Below, piece after piece: positions 1-6,441 of a DNA stretch of 42,034 nt (its first letter is position 1; every line of letters starts with the position of its first letter). The notes below the pieces were generated by a model, which saw only the letters and a program-made list of their open reading frames with translations, was not told the DNA's origin and ran no database searches. The position numbers were made by a program, and so were the translations under genes. The DNA is from a virus. The DNA lies in the IMG/VR virus record IMGVR_UViG_3300002231_000758, positions 4,496-46,529 of that record. The stretch is one strand, 5' to 3'.

Positions 1-195
1 CTTCTGGAGGTTGCCTTTGACGATCTCCAGGGACTCCACCTTGTTCTTCAGGTGGTCTATCTGCTCGATGTTCACGCCGACAGGCAGGACGCGGAGCTGT
101 TGGCAGACGCATGTCTGGGTGGTGAACACACCCTCAGTCACGATCCAGCCGCGGCCACTGCAGAGATTACACTTTTCATATACGGGTCTACTCAT
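1..195 (-). CDS. Cysteine-rich zinc-binding protein, partial at left edge
   Basis: The gene starts with ATG at 195 and runs off the left edge, so only 65 residues are visible. A good ribosome binding site (CTGGAG) lies just upstream. The N-terminus has a DnaJ-like CxxCxGxG element (CNLCSGRG, residues 9-16) and a second Cys pair (TCVC, about residues 28-31), which together could hold one zinc ion. The part after residue 40 looks helical (IEQIDHLKNKVESLEIVKG). Small zinc-knuckle proteins like this are common in phage early operons and usually have no known function. It follows the DUF2303 gene in the same direction. I cannot tell its full length or role. Confidence 0.75.
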   Translation of the reverse strand, partial: MSRPVYEKCNLCSGRGWIVTEGVFTTQTCVCQQLRVLPVGVNIEQIDHLKNKVESLEIVKGNLQK

Positions 196-258
196 GGAGT
201 GCTCCAGGTGGCGCGGGCGCCCGTGTTGATGAGTGGCGCCCGCGCCTGGGGTTGGAGA

Positions 259-1110
259 TTAGTAGTTCCAGGTCCAGTGACGGCCACGGTAGACTGGGAG
301 CTTGGTTTCCGCGGCCACCTTGGCCAGGACCGAGTCCACGATGGCGGACTCAAACTCGTCCGAGCCCTTGATCGAGAACCAGAAGCTCACCGAGCCATCG
401 TGCAGGCGGTAGCGGAGCCGGAGCTCAACCTGATGGGGGCTTCCACCCTTGAACACGGGCAGAACCAGGGTGACCTCGTTTGGGATCTCGATGACGCCTT
501 TCTCACCGATGTTCCCCTGCTTCGTCTCCTGGTTGTACTCCAGTTTGACATTGCCGTTGTGCAGGTCCATGTCATTCCAGAATACACACTTCTTGGTGAT
601 TTGGAGGTTCTTGGCCATGTTCGCCAAGTCGGTCCCGTCAGGCTTCGCCACGGTGTGGACATAGTCTTCCAGGAGTTCCGCCAGGGTGGTCTGGCCCGTC
701 TTGGTCCCGATCACGTCCTTCCAGGCCGCGTACTCGGAGGAGTACTCCAGCTTGTGCTCGATCCGGAGATCGCAGTGCCCAGGTTCCTTCTGGCTGTGCG
801 AGTTCAGGACCGCCACCAGCTTGTGGCCATCGGCGTAGATCTCGGTTTCCTTGGACTTATGGGCGTTGACCAGGGAGATAAACGAGGCCAGATCGGTGAT
901 AACGGCCACGCCTTTCTTGCGATCCGGCCGGACCTTCTCCTGCTCTGGTAGTCCCTGTAGGTCATAGCCGTAGGGCACCATGACCACGGGCTTGTGCCCG
1001 TTGACCTTGATCGGGTCACGGTCCATGGATCCCAGGGCATAGCCCTTCTCGAGGATCGCGGCTTCCACGATCTGAGCGTCCTGGGCGTTGGGGGTTGGTT
1101 TCTCGGACAT
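259..1110 (-). CDS. DUF2303 family phage protein
   Basis: This 283-residue protein resembles the DUF2303 (YfdQ-like) family, found in the early regions of many phages and prophages and of unknown biochemical function. Features fitting the family are an N-terminal helix with an acidic start, the central stretch ITDLASFISLVNAHKS, then HSQKEPGHCDLR, and a beta-rich C-terminus ending in YRGRHWTWNY. The ATG at 1110 is preceded by AGGAG. It lies 15 bases after the frameshifted gene at 1126-1523, so the two are probably co-transcribed. The neighbourhood (DnaB, O-like protein, RecT) suggests a role in DNA metabolism or host takeover, but that is inference only. Confidence 0.8.
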   Translation of the reverse strand: MSEKPTPNAQDAQIVEAAILEKGYALGSMDRDPIKVNGHKPVVMVPYGYDLQGLPEQEKVRPDRKKGVAVITDLASFISLVNAHKSKETEIYADGHKLVAVLNSHSQKEPGHCDLRIEHKLEYSSEYAAWKDVIGTKTGQTTLAELLEDYVHTVAKPDGTDLANMAKNLQITKKCVFWNDMDLHNGNVKLEYNQETKQGNIGEKGVIEIPNEVTLVLPVFKGGSPHQVELRLRYRLHDGSVSFWFSIKGSDEFESAIVDSVLAKVAAETKLPVYRGRHWTWNY

Positions 1111-1125
1111 GTGGGTGCTCTCCTG

Positions 1126-1523
1126 TTACGCGGTTTTGTCCCGCTGTTCCTGTTTCTCTTCCTCGGTCATGGAGCTGGCGAAGAACTCGCCCTTCTCTTT
1201 AGGCGTCTCCTCCTGCTGGCCCACGATGGGGAGCTCGGGCTGTACGGGGTTGCGTTTGGATGGCTTACCGTCCTTGCCAACGAAGAAGAGTCCGGCCTCG
1301 GGCATCTTCTTCGGTAAGCTTCTCGTTCACTGCGCCTGCCACAGCGAACTGAGTCATCTTCCCGTCATCGTCGAAGCTGATCGGTGTGAGATCGAGCTTG
1401 ATGGTCAGGGTTTGCCTTGCCACGGGCTTTGCGCATGGCCTCCAGGGCTTTGACTACTGCGTCATCGAGATCGATGAGTACCTGTCCTCCTCCGGCCTGG
1501 GCGATGAGTTCTGCGGCGTTCAT
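1126..1523 (-). CDS. Conserved early phage protein, split by two single-base insertions
   Basis: As given, no single frame covers this gene. It starts at ATG 1523 with an AGGAGG site and reads MNAAELIAQAGGGQVLIDL, then a helical stretch. At 1411-1413 (an AAA run on the coding strand) the reading must skip one base to continue as LTIKLDLTPISFDDDGK. Near 1315-1318 it must skip a second base to continue as EKLPKKMPEAGLFFVGKDGK and on to TAA at 1126. The corrected length is exactly 396 bases, 131 residues. The parts fit together as a phage protein type I recall beside DUF2303 genes, with a basic beta strand, a KLP element and an FFV-DGK-PVQPELP tail. The function is unknown. Sequencing error is the simplest explanation, since both changes are extra bases. 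Confidence 0.7.
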
Positions 1524-1559
1524 GTGGTGTATTCCTCCTGTTGGTGGTTATCGTGAATG

Positions 1560-1667
1560 TTATCCGAATACGATTTTTACGAGCCAGCAGGCCAGCAGGC
1601 AGGAAACGCCGCCCCAGATGAAGCCTACCCAGTAGGCTTTCCAGTGTTCTCTGTCGGTGGAGTTCAT
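1560..1667 (-). CDS. Small single-span membrane protein (35 aa)
   Basis: The 35-residue frame starts at ATG 1667, overlapping the TGA of the upstream zinc-ribbon gene in an ATGA junction, so its translation is probably coupled. A short polar N-terminus (MNSTDREHWK) is followed by one hydrophobic segment of about 22 residues (YWVGFIWGGVSCLLACWLV) and a short basic tail ending KIVFG. This architecture predicts an inner-membrane micropeptide. It could be a holin-like or superinfection-exclusion peptide, but position alone does not decide that. The tight packing and the coupling support a real gene. Confidence 0.6.
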   Translation of the reverse strand: MNSTDREHWKAYWVGFIWGGVSCLLACWLVKIVFG

Positions 1668-1807
1668 TCCTCATCCTCCGGCTCGGGCGGGAGCTGGTCC
1701 TCGCCGTAGCAGTCTTCCTCCTCGCAACGAGGGCATTCGATTGGCTCTTCCCAGTCCTGGGTCCAGACGCACCCGCAGGCGGTGCAGACTTCTGTTGATT
1801 TACGCAT
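1664..1807 (-). CDS. Small acidic zinc-ribbon protein (47 aa)
   Basis: The frame begins at ATG 1807 with AGGAG about 8 bases upstream and lies just after dnaB. Two cysteine knuckles are visible: CTACGC near residues 8-13 and CPRC at 25-28. This is the spacing of a rubredoxin-like or RNA-polymerase-type zinc ribbon. The C-terminus is strongly acidic (PPEPEDEE). Such short ribbons often act as protein- or nucleic-acid-binding accessory factors in phages, but no specific partner can be named. Its stop overlaps the start of the membrane micropeptide downstream. Confidence 0.7.
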   Translation of the reverse strand: MRKSTEVCTACGCVWTQDWEEPIECPRCEEEDCYGEDQLPPEPEDEE

Positions 1808-1817
1808 GTGGTGTCTC

Positions 1818-3203
1818 CTAGAATTGAGTTGGATAGTGTATCTCTTCCGAGCGGAAGAGGGTGAACTGTGGGTAGAAGAAAAGCTTCGTCAGGCCACAAC
1901 GGCCGTTCCTGTTTTTGGCTATGATGGCGTCCACCTCGATGGCTCCGCCACTGTTCACTCGGCGCATGACGTTTTTGTCTAGTATGTTTTCCTTCCGGTG
2001 CAGGAGGATCACAGTGTCGGCATCCTGCTCGATGGACCCAGACTCGCGGAGCTGGGATAGCTTAGGCTTTGAAGGGGCGCCAGCGCCGGATCGGTTGAGC
2101 TGGCAGAGAACCATGACGGGGATGTCCATCTCCCTAGCGATCTGTTTGCATGTGGCGGAGAGCTCTGCCACATCCCGCTCGCGGCTGTTCTTCTTGTCGC
2201 CGGAGCCCTGGAACAACTGCAGGTAATCCACCACCATGAACTTGATCTTGTGCATCAGATGCATCGTCCTGGCCCGAGCCAGTAGCTTCGAAGGGGTGCC
2301 CGTGGCCGACTCCTCGATGAAGATCTCCGAGGTGTGCATCCGCTCAACCGCCTCACCAAGGTTAGGCAGGCGCTCAGACTTGAAGTAGTTTGGATCGATC
2401 AGGGCCTCGGCCGCCAGCATACGCTTGGCAATGGACTGGGCGCTCATCTCCAGGGATACCAGACCGACAGGGCCAACCTTCTGGCCGAAGTGGCTGACAA
2501 TGTTGTGGGCTAGGGCAGACTTGCCGACTGACGGCCGTGCCGCCAGGACGTAAACCTCTCCCTTTCGAAGCCCGATGATGTAATCGTCGATGCCGCGGAT
2601 CCCAGTGGAGTAGCCGCCGTTCTCCACATCCGGATTGGTGATCTCTCTCGCGGCTCCCTCCAGGATGCTGGAGATGGATGTGGTCTGGGCGTTGGATACT
2701 TCCTGTCCGGCCGAGGCCATGTTCCGCTCAAACTCTCCGACGATGTCGTCCAGGTCTTCTGTCTCCTCCCAAGCACGGCCAACCACATCGGTAGCCATCC
2801 GGATCAGGTTGCGGCGTAGGTTCGACTCCAGGACCGAGTCTAGGTAGCCCTCAAACCGCTGGGGCATGGCGTAGTTGTTGAAGAACTCCATGACGGCCTC
2901 CTCACCGCCTACCTCCTCCAGGGTGCCCTGCTGTTGCAAGTGGTCCATAATCACCACCAGATCGATACTGCTGGCCGCAGTGTGTTGGGCGATGGCGTGG
3001 AGCTCGCGGTAGAGAACACGGTGGGCTGGGACGTAGAAGACGTCCATGCTGGGTGCCTTCGTCATCATCTCGATCATCAGGTCCGGCCGCTGGAGTATAC
3101 AACTCAGAACGGCGCGTTCAGCTACGGGTGAGTGCGGCATCGGCTTGTCGCCCACCAGGAGGGGGCCTACGCGGGCCCTAGGCGGGGTAGTCCCAGTTGT
3201 CAT
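1818..3203 (-). CDS. dnaB: Replicative DNA helicase, DnaB family
   Basis: With the ATG at 3203 the protein has 461 residues, close to the usual length for DnaB. The N-terminal domain carries HSPVAERAVLSCILQRP (about residues 24-40), matching the DnaB N-domain. The RecA-like C-terminal domain has a Walker A loop (ARPSVGKSA, about 222-230), a Walker B strand (FMVVDYLQLF, about 322-331) and the loop LSQLRESGSIEQDADTV. It would unwind DNA at the phage replication fork as a hexamer. The frame is open 24 codons upstream, but that part overlaps the O-like gene and reads as low-quality protein. Even the chosen start overlaps that gene by 26 bases with only a weak upstream AAGGA. A later Met (3140) is a possible alternative start. 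The O-like gene directly upstream is the expected helicase-recruiting partner. Confidence 0.93.
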   Translation of the reverse strand: MTTGTTPPRARVGPLLVGDKPMPHSPVAERAVLSCILQRPDLMIEMMTKAPSMDVFYVPAHRVLYRELHAIAQHTAASSIDLVVIMDHLQQQGTLEEVGGEEAVMEFFNNYAMPQRFEGYLDSVLESNLRRNLIRMATDVVGRAWEETEDLDDIVGEFERNMASAGQEVSNAQTTSISSILEGAAREITNPDVENGGYSTGIRGIDDYIIGLRKGEVYVLAARPSVGKSALAHNIVSHFGQKVGPVGLVSLEMSAQSIAKRMLAAEALIDPNYFKSERLPNLGEAVERMHTSEIFIEESATGTPSKLLARARTMHLMHKIKFMVVDYLQLFQGSGDKKNSRERDVAELSATCKQIAREMDIPVMVLCQLNRSGAGAPSKPKLSQLRESGSIEQDADTVILLHRKENILDKNVMRRVNSGGAIEVDAIIAKNRNGRCGLTKLFFYPQFTLFRSEEIHYPTQF

Positions 3204-3888
3204 CGGCTTCTTTTTCCTTTTTGATTGTCTGCTCCAGTGCGACGAACTCTGCCACCAGTTTTTTTGGCTGTTCAATTGGACGAAAGTGGGCCTTTATCAC
3301 ATCATGTCTTTCAAAAACCTTCTGAAGACGTTTGTGTGTTATTCCGGCCGCACGTAGCTCGCCCATTGCGTTGGTTACCATGTCTATCTTTGGGACTTCA
3401 ATGCCGTAGACCTTATCAACCATATCAATGTATGCTTTGACCATAGGTCCGAGCTTTTCTCTACCCCCCTCAGACTCCCCCTCTTTGTCTTTATCTTTAT
3501 CCTTGTCTTTATCCTTACCCCCTTGTAAGGGGTGTTCTAAGCCCTTTGCAAGGAGCTTAAGGAGATGATACTTACGAAGGGACACTATCACAGAATTATG
3601 GACCCTGTTGCTCTCTCGCAGTTCACCATATTGGAAGTCGATGAACGAAGGGATAAACCACTTGCTTCCCTTATCAAAAACGTGGATCTTCTCTCCAAAC
3701 GCCTGGATAGCTTCCTGCTTGTCTAGCCTCATGCCAATGCGGATCGCGGCAACATCAATCTCAACTTCCCAGATTCCAGCATGATTACACTGGTCACAGA
3801 TGTAGAGCCAAAGGAGCTTGTATGGGGCGTCCAAAGACCTTATAAGCCCCTTGCTCCATTTTTCCGTGTCGGTGAATCTCTTAGCCAT
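3178..3888 (-). CDS. Lambda O-like replication initiator / helicase loader
   Basis: The 236-residue protein starts at ATG 3888 behind GGAGG. Its N-terminal half (KWSKGLIRSLDAPYKLLWLY, then CNHAGIWEVEIDVAAIRIG) matches the winged-helix domain common in phage replication proteins. A linker of alternating Lys-Asp (five KD pairs, about residues 125-135) leads to a C-terminal helical domain (PKIDMVTNAMGELRAAGIT...RLQKVFERHD). This two-part build, with dnaB directly downstream, is typical of origin-binding proteins that recruit helicase (lambda O, DnaD-like proteins). Its origin is not known. Lambda O binds iterons inside its own gene, while here the nearest unusual structure is the interleaved inverted repeats at 4193-4334. 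Confidence 0.75.
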   Translation of the reverse strand: MAKRFTDTEKWSKGLIRSLDAPYKLLWLYICDQCNHAGIWEVEIDVAAIRIGMRLDKQEAIQAFGEKIHVFDKGSKWFIPSFIDFQYGELRESNRVHNSVIVSLRKYHLLKLLAKGLEHPLQGGKDKDKDKDKDKEGESEGGREKLGPMVKAYIDMVDKVYGIEVPKIDMVTNAMGELRAAGITHKRLQKVFERHDVIKAHFRPIEQPKKLVAEFVALEQTIKKEKEADDNWDYPA

Positions 3889-4177
3889 TATGCATCCTCC
3901 GTGATGAGAATGCTATGCTAAGGCCACGCATGTATCGGGCCAGTTGGGCGAAGGCTTTTGCGTCTGCTTTAACGTTCTTGAGCTCCAGGACAACCAGCTT
4001 TCTGGTTTTCAGGTGACCAAATACGATGTCGGCAATACCGTAGATGTCAAGAGAAACCTGTCTCTGAACATATCGGGTAATACCGTAGGGGAATCCAGCT
4101 ACACGGAACATAAAAGCGGGATCGTACTTGAGGCCGTTGACAATCAGAGTCTCCATCTGTGCTTCACTGGTAAACAT
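3881..4177 (-). CDS. Small PD-(D/E)XK-type nuclease candidate
   Basis: The protein has 98 residues from ATG 4177, chosen because AGGAGG lies 5 bases upstream; an earlier in-frame Met has no such site. The sequence shows YGIADIVFG (Asp), then KLVVLELKNV (the E-x-K motif), then a helix ADAKAFAQLARYM with a conserved Gln. This order (D, ELK, QL) is the minimal core of PD-(D/E)XK nucleases such as NucS or VRR-NUC types, which cut branched or flapped DNA. The downstream O-like gene starts within its end (8-base overlap), which suggests a replication or recombination role. It is short for a stand-alone enzyme, so it may work as an oligomer. Confidence 0.6.
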   Translation of the reverse strand: MFTSEAQMETLIVNGLKYDPAFMFRVAGFPYGITRYVQRQVSLDIYGIADIVFGHLKTRKLVVLELKNVKADAKAFAQLARYMRGLSIAFSSRRMHNG

Positions 4178-4179
4178 AG

Positions 4180-4305
4180 CTACCTCCTGCTCCAGGCACA
4201 AATCGACCCCTCAACGCACTGGATGTGAGACTTTGCGAGAGAACAACCGTGAGGTGTTTCAGGAAAGTTCCAGATAGCTGAAGGGTCGATTTGTGCCTGA
4301 GTCAT
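4180..4305 (-). CDS. Possible 41-aa peptide overlapping inverted repeats
   Basis: A frame from ATG 4305 (or ATG 4311, two codons earlier) to TAG at 4180 encodes about 41 residues beginning MTQAQIDPSAIW and ending CAWSRR. No strong ribosome binding site precedes it, only GAGAG. The interval is also occupied by two interleaved inverted repeats, whose constraint may account for the open frame. I recognise no family. It is listed because the block is otherwise tightly packed and the frame fills the gap exactly up to the next gene's start region. Confidence 0.25.
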   Translation of the reverse strand: MTQAQIDPSAIWNFPETPHGCSLAKSHIQCVEGSICAWSRR

Positions 4306-4334
4306 TATCATTCTCTCGCTTTGGGCCGTCTCAC
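4193..4334. repeat. Two interleaved inverted repeats
   Basis: Arm A at 4193-4209 is a perfect 17-base inverted copy of arm A' at 4283-4299. A second pair interleaves with it: GTGAGAC plus GCGAGAGAA at 4225-4243 pairs with TTCTCTCGC plus GTCTCAC at 4311-4334. The order A, B, A', B' is that of a pseudoknot in RNA, or of paired protein-binding sites in DNA. Arm A ends just upstream of the AGGAGG that serves the nuclease gene at 4177, so folding could affect its translation. Alternatives are a replication origin bound by the O-like protein encoded next, or an operator for the XRE/sigma regulator. Confidence 0.7.
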
Positions 4335-4345
4335 TGGCCGCTCCT

Positions 4346-4594
4346 CTATCTTAACGGTTCAAGGTTCGGATTCAAGTGAATGTTGGACAAGAATTGTCGG
4401 GCTTCTGCAATCTCGGCCGTGCACTGCTCTACCAGGGTGAGATCGCCCACCTCCTGGCTGACGGCCAGACAGACCTGCCAGGACCGGATCATGGCCATGG
4501 CGTTGATGAGCCGGCGCTTCCGATCACATCCGCGGCACTGGACGAACTCCAGGTCGGCCAACGGGCAATGGCATGTGGTGCAGGAGCGGCTCAT
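4346..4594 (-). CDS. Small zinc-finger protein (82 aa)
   Basis: The gene starts at ATG 4594, overlapping the stop of the XRE/sigma regulator by an ATGA junction, so the two are translationally coupled. The N-terminus has two Cys pairs, CTTC near residue 5 and CRGC near residue 20, followed by a basic patch (DRKRRL). This could be a treble-clef or zinc-ribbon fold. The remainder is helical (AMAMIRSWQVCLAVSQEV...TAEIAEARQFLSNI). The coupling suggests it acts with the regulator, perhaps as a transcription accessory or anti-factor, but nothing in the sequence proves that. I recognise no named family. Confidence 0.65.
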   Translation of the reverse strand: MSRSCTTCHCPLADLEFVQCRGCDRKRRLINAMAMIRSWQVCLAVSQEVGDLTLVEQCTAEIAEARQFLSNIHLNPNLEPLR

Positions 4595-5124
4595 CGCAGT
4601 TTCCTCTTCAACTTCTTGAGTGCTTTCTTCTCTATCTGGCGGACCCGCTCAAAGGATCGGTTGATATTCCTGGCCACGGCCTTCAGCGATAGCCTTTCAA
4701 AGAACCGCGCCTGGATAACCGTCCGCTCATACGGGGCGAGGTTACTGATCTCCTGGCGTAGCTCCTCGCGGAAATCCTCTGCCATCTCCGCTTCGCCAGG
4801 GAGTAGCTGGCGGTTCTCGGCAAGGCCAGCGAGCTGGCGCTGTTCAGCGAAGACGAAAGCCTTATTGGTGGGCACCTCATGTTGCAGGTGCTCGGGGAAG
4901 AGATCGATAGGCTCGTAACCCAGGGTATTGCAGATCTTCACCACCGAGATTCGCCACCCTTTCTCCATGGTCATAGGGGAAATCTTGAAGTTAAGAAGTT
5001 TGCCTATCGTGGATTGGCACACCCCTGACTGCCTTGATAGCTCCGCGGCGTTCCATCCAAACTCAGCCATAGCCTTGGCCATGCGGCCGTTCTTAATCGT
5101 GGAGGTTACAAGATAGTCACTCAT
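4591..5124 (-). CDS. XRE-type helix-turn-helix fused to sigma-70 region 4
   Basis: This 177-residue regulator has two DNA-binding parts. Residues about 12-80 form a Cro/CI-like helix-turn-helix (AKAMAEFGWNAAELSRQSGV, then QSTIGKLLNFK). Residues about 117-177 form a sigma-70 region 4 domain (LAPYERTVIQARFFERLSL, then FERVRQIEKKALKKLKRKLR). A glutamine- and glutamate-rich linker joins them. In sigma factors region 4 binds the -35 element and the beta flap of RNA polymerase. A fusion to a repressor-like domain could redirect host polymerase to phage promoters. Region 2, needed to melt DNA, is absent, so it cannot be a complete sigma factor. Small membrane peptide and zinc-finger genes flank it with ATGA overlaps. 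Confidence 0.8.
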   Translation of the reverse strand: MSDYLVTSTIKNGRMAKAMAEFGWNAAELSRQSGVCQSTIGKLLNFKISPMTMEKGWRISVVKICNTLGYEPIDLFPEHLQHEVPTNKAFVFAEQRQLAGLAENRQLLPGEAEMAEDFREELRQEISNLAPYERTVIQARFFERLSLKAVARNINRSFERVRQIEKKALKKLKRKLR

Positions 5125-5222
5125 TTGAACAGATCCAAAAACATCGACGCAAAGGTTGCGACAGTTGCGATAAAAATCACGGCATACACGATTACCATAA
5201 GAATGCCACCCAGGTCACTCAT
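5121..5222 (-). CDS. Single-span membrane micropeptide (33 aa)
   Basis: The frame runs from ATG 5222, overlapping the TGA of the radical SAM gene, to a TGA that overlaps the ATG of the regulator at 5124. It therefore sits between two genes with ATGA junctions on both sides, which strongly suggests a real, coupled gene. It is nearly all hydrophobic: LGGILMVIVYAVIFIATVAT then FASMFLDLFK. It would be a single transmembrane helix with almost no soluble part. The function is unknown. Holin-like, toxin-like or membrane-tethering roles are all possible. Confidence 0.65.
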   Translation of the reverse strand: MSDLGGILMVIVYAVIFIATVATFASMFLDLFK

Positions 5223-6253
5223 TGGGCCCTCCCTTTCTGTTTACGCCAGCACTTCCATGCGTCCGTCTCATGTTCCTGCGCATCAGATTGCGCTCCACAG
5301 GATTGGCATTCGATGAAGTAGATAGTGCCGTCTCCGGCCTTATTGGACATCGCCACAGCCTTGCCGCCGCATACGCACAGGTCGCCATCCGGTTGCAGGT
5401 TCTCGGCGCGTAGGTAGGCATCCCAATGTGGAGGGCTTCCCCGGTGTTGGTAATAGTAAGCCATGATCCCCTTTCTTGCCGCATCAGTCCAACCGGCCGC
5501 GCGTTGTTCTTCGCTTACCTGATTCTTGTCAGTTGCATCAAGCCGATGAAACCACATAGGGCAAACCTGCCTGACCTTGCCCGCGATAAATTCACACCTT
5601 TCCCATGCTTCCCCTGGTCCATCTTTCCAGCCTATCAAAGCGTAGGAATTCAGCCAAGTCTTCTTGACGCCGCCGGCAATCATCCGGTCAACACATAAGT
5701 TCCATTCGGGCAAGTCGCTTCGCTTATCGCAGGCAAGCCGAACCTTCGGCGCCTTCAACCGGGCAAGTCTTTCAATGTGATGATCATTCACAAGCCGGAA
5801 GTCAAGCCCCTGATTGAAGTCAACTCCTTCGTGTTTTTCAAGTCGGTCAAACACTTTGTCAAGATGTTCGGCCGAAGCCTTCAAAATGTTGTTGTCACAA
5901 ATCACCGGCAAGTCGGGCCAATCTTCAAGTTCCCTGAATCCGCCTTCTATCTTGGGGACCGCGCAAAACCCGCAACGGTTCGGGCAACCTAAAGTTGTCC
6001 GGGTTGCCGCCGGATTGATCCGTTGAAGAACCCCCGGGCAAGAATGCCCGACGGTCACAAAGTCAAGGTCATTGAAATAGTCAGGGAACAGTTCAACCGC
6101 CGGGCCCCCAACCGTTGCCGACTCCCAAAAGAAGTCACGTTGCATCAGCCGAATATAGACTTCCTTCAGGTCCCAAGTGAACGGGATTGAACAATACAGG
6201 GTGTCCCCGTCTTGCCAGTATAAAGGACCTTTGGGCCATTGGCTTTCACTCAT
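5219..6253 (-). CDS. Radical SAM protein with C-terminal Lar-like zinc ribbon
   Basis: I start the 344-residue protein at ATG 6253, because the open frame upstream overlaps other genes and reads poorly; a purine-rich AAGGAAGGGGG precedes it. Residues 88-100 (LGCPNRCGFCAVP) carry the CxxxCxxC that holds the 4Fe-4S cluster of radical SAM enzymes (C90, C94, C97). Later strands (VDFNQGLDFRL, about 144-153; KVRLACDK, about 170-177) fit the partial TIM barrel. From about residue 290 a second domain begins with CVCGGKA, IECQSCGA and a WKCW ending, like the Lar restriction-alleviation zinc ribbon common in phages. The substrate is unknown; nucleotide or tRNA modification is only a guess. The gene is in an early operon and coupled to the micropeptide downstream. 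Confidence 0.75.
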   Translation of the reverse strand: MSESQWPKGPLYWQDGDTLYCSIPFTWDLKEVYIRLMQRDFFWESATVGGPAVELFPDYFNDLDFVTVGHSCPGVLQRINPAATRTTLGCPNRCGFCAVPKIEGGFRELEDWPDLPVICDNNILKASAEHLDKVFDRLEKHEGVDFNQGLDFRLVNDHHIERLARLKAPKVRLACDKRSDLPEWNLCVDRMIAGGVKKTWLNSYALIGWKDGPGEAWERCEFIAGKVRQVCPMWFHRLDATDKNQVSEEQRAAGWTDAARKGIMAYYYQHRGSPPHWDAYLRAENLQPDGDLCVCGGKAVAMSNKAGDGTIYFIECQSCGAQSDAQEHETDAWKCWRKQKGRAQ

Positions 6254-6428
6254 GACCCGGACCCCCTTCCTTGTTCTCTTGATCGATGACCGGCCCTTTG
6301 CCAGGGATACAGATACAACAGCTTTCAGAATATAGCTGACCGTCAATGCCGCACTTGCCATAGCCCGCCGGATAGTTTTGCCGCTCCCATTCGTTGCAGT
6401 TGATACACGTTTCCCCGGGTCCATTCAT
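6246..6428 (-). CDS. Small cysteine-rich protein (60 aa)
   Basis: The frame is open from 6494, but the first 22 codons overlap the upstream gene. I prefer ATG 6428 (MNGPGETCINCNEWE), 14 bases after that gene's stop. A TTG two codons earlier, preceded by GAGGCTGGG, is also possible. Cysteines are arranged as CINC, then KCG, then CCIC, enough for one zinc or a small iron-sulphur site. The protein ends GGPGHE and its stop overlaps the radical SAM start by 8 bases. Cysteine-rich partners next to radical SAM enzymes sometimes act as substrates or metal-handling helpers, but here that is speculation. Confidence 0.55.
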   Translation of the reverse strand: MNGPGETCINCNEWERQNYPAGYGKCGIDGQLYSESCCICIPGKGPVIDQENKEGGPGHE

Positions 6429-6441
6429 TGGCAACCCAGCC

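Noticed and set aside
52-951. Long plus-strand frame of 299 codons
   Set aside because: It is antisense to DUF2303, has no ribosome binding site or recognisable family, and begins inside another gene; GC-rich codon bias on the minus strand leaves such frames open.
1462-1899. Minus-strand frame of 145 codons
   Set aside because: It overlaps three better-supported genes (1560-1667, 1664-1807 and the end of dnaB) and has Arg-rich out-of-frame composition.
3204-3275. N-terminal extension of DnaB
   Set aside because: The extra 24 codons overlap the O-like gene and read as a low-quality, tryptophan- and serine-rich stretch that does not resemble DnaB.
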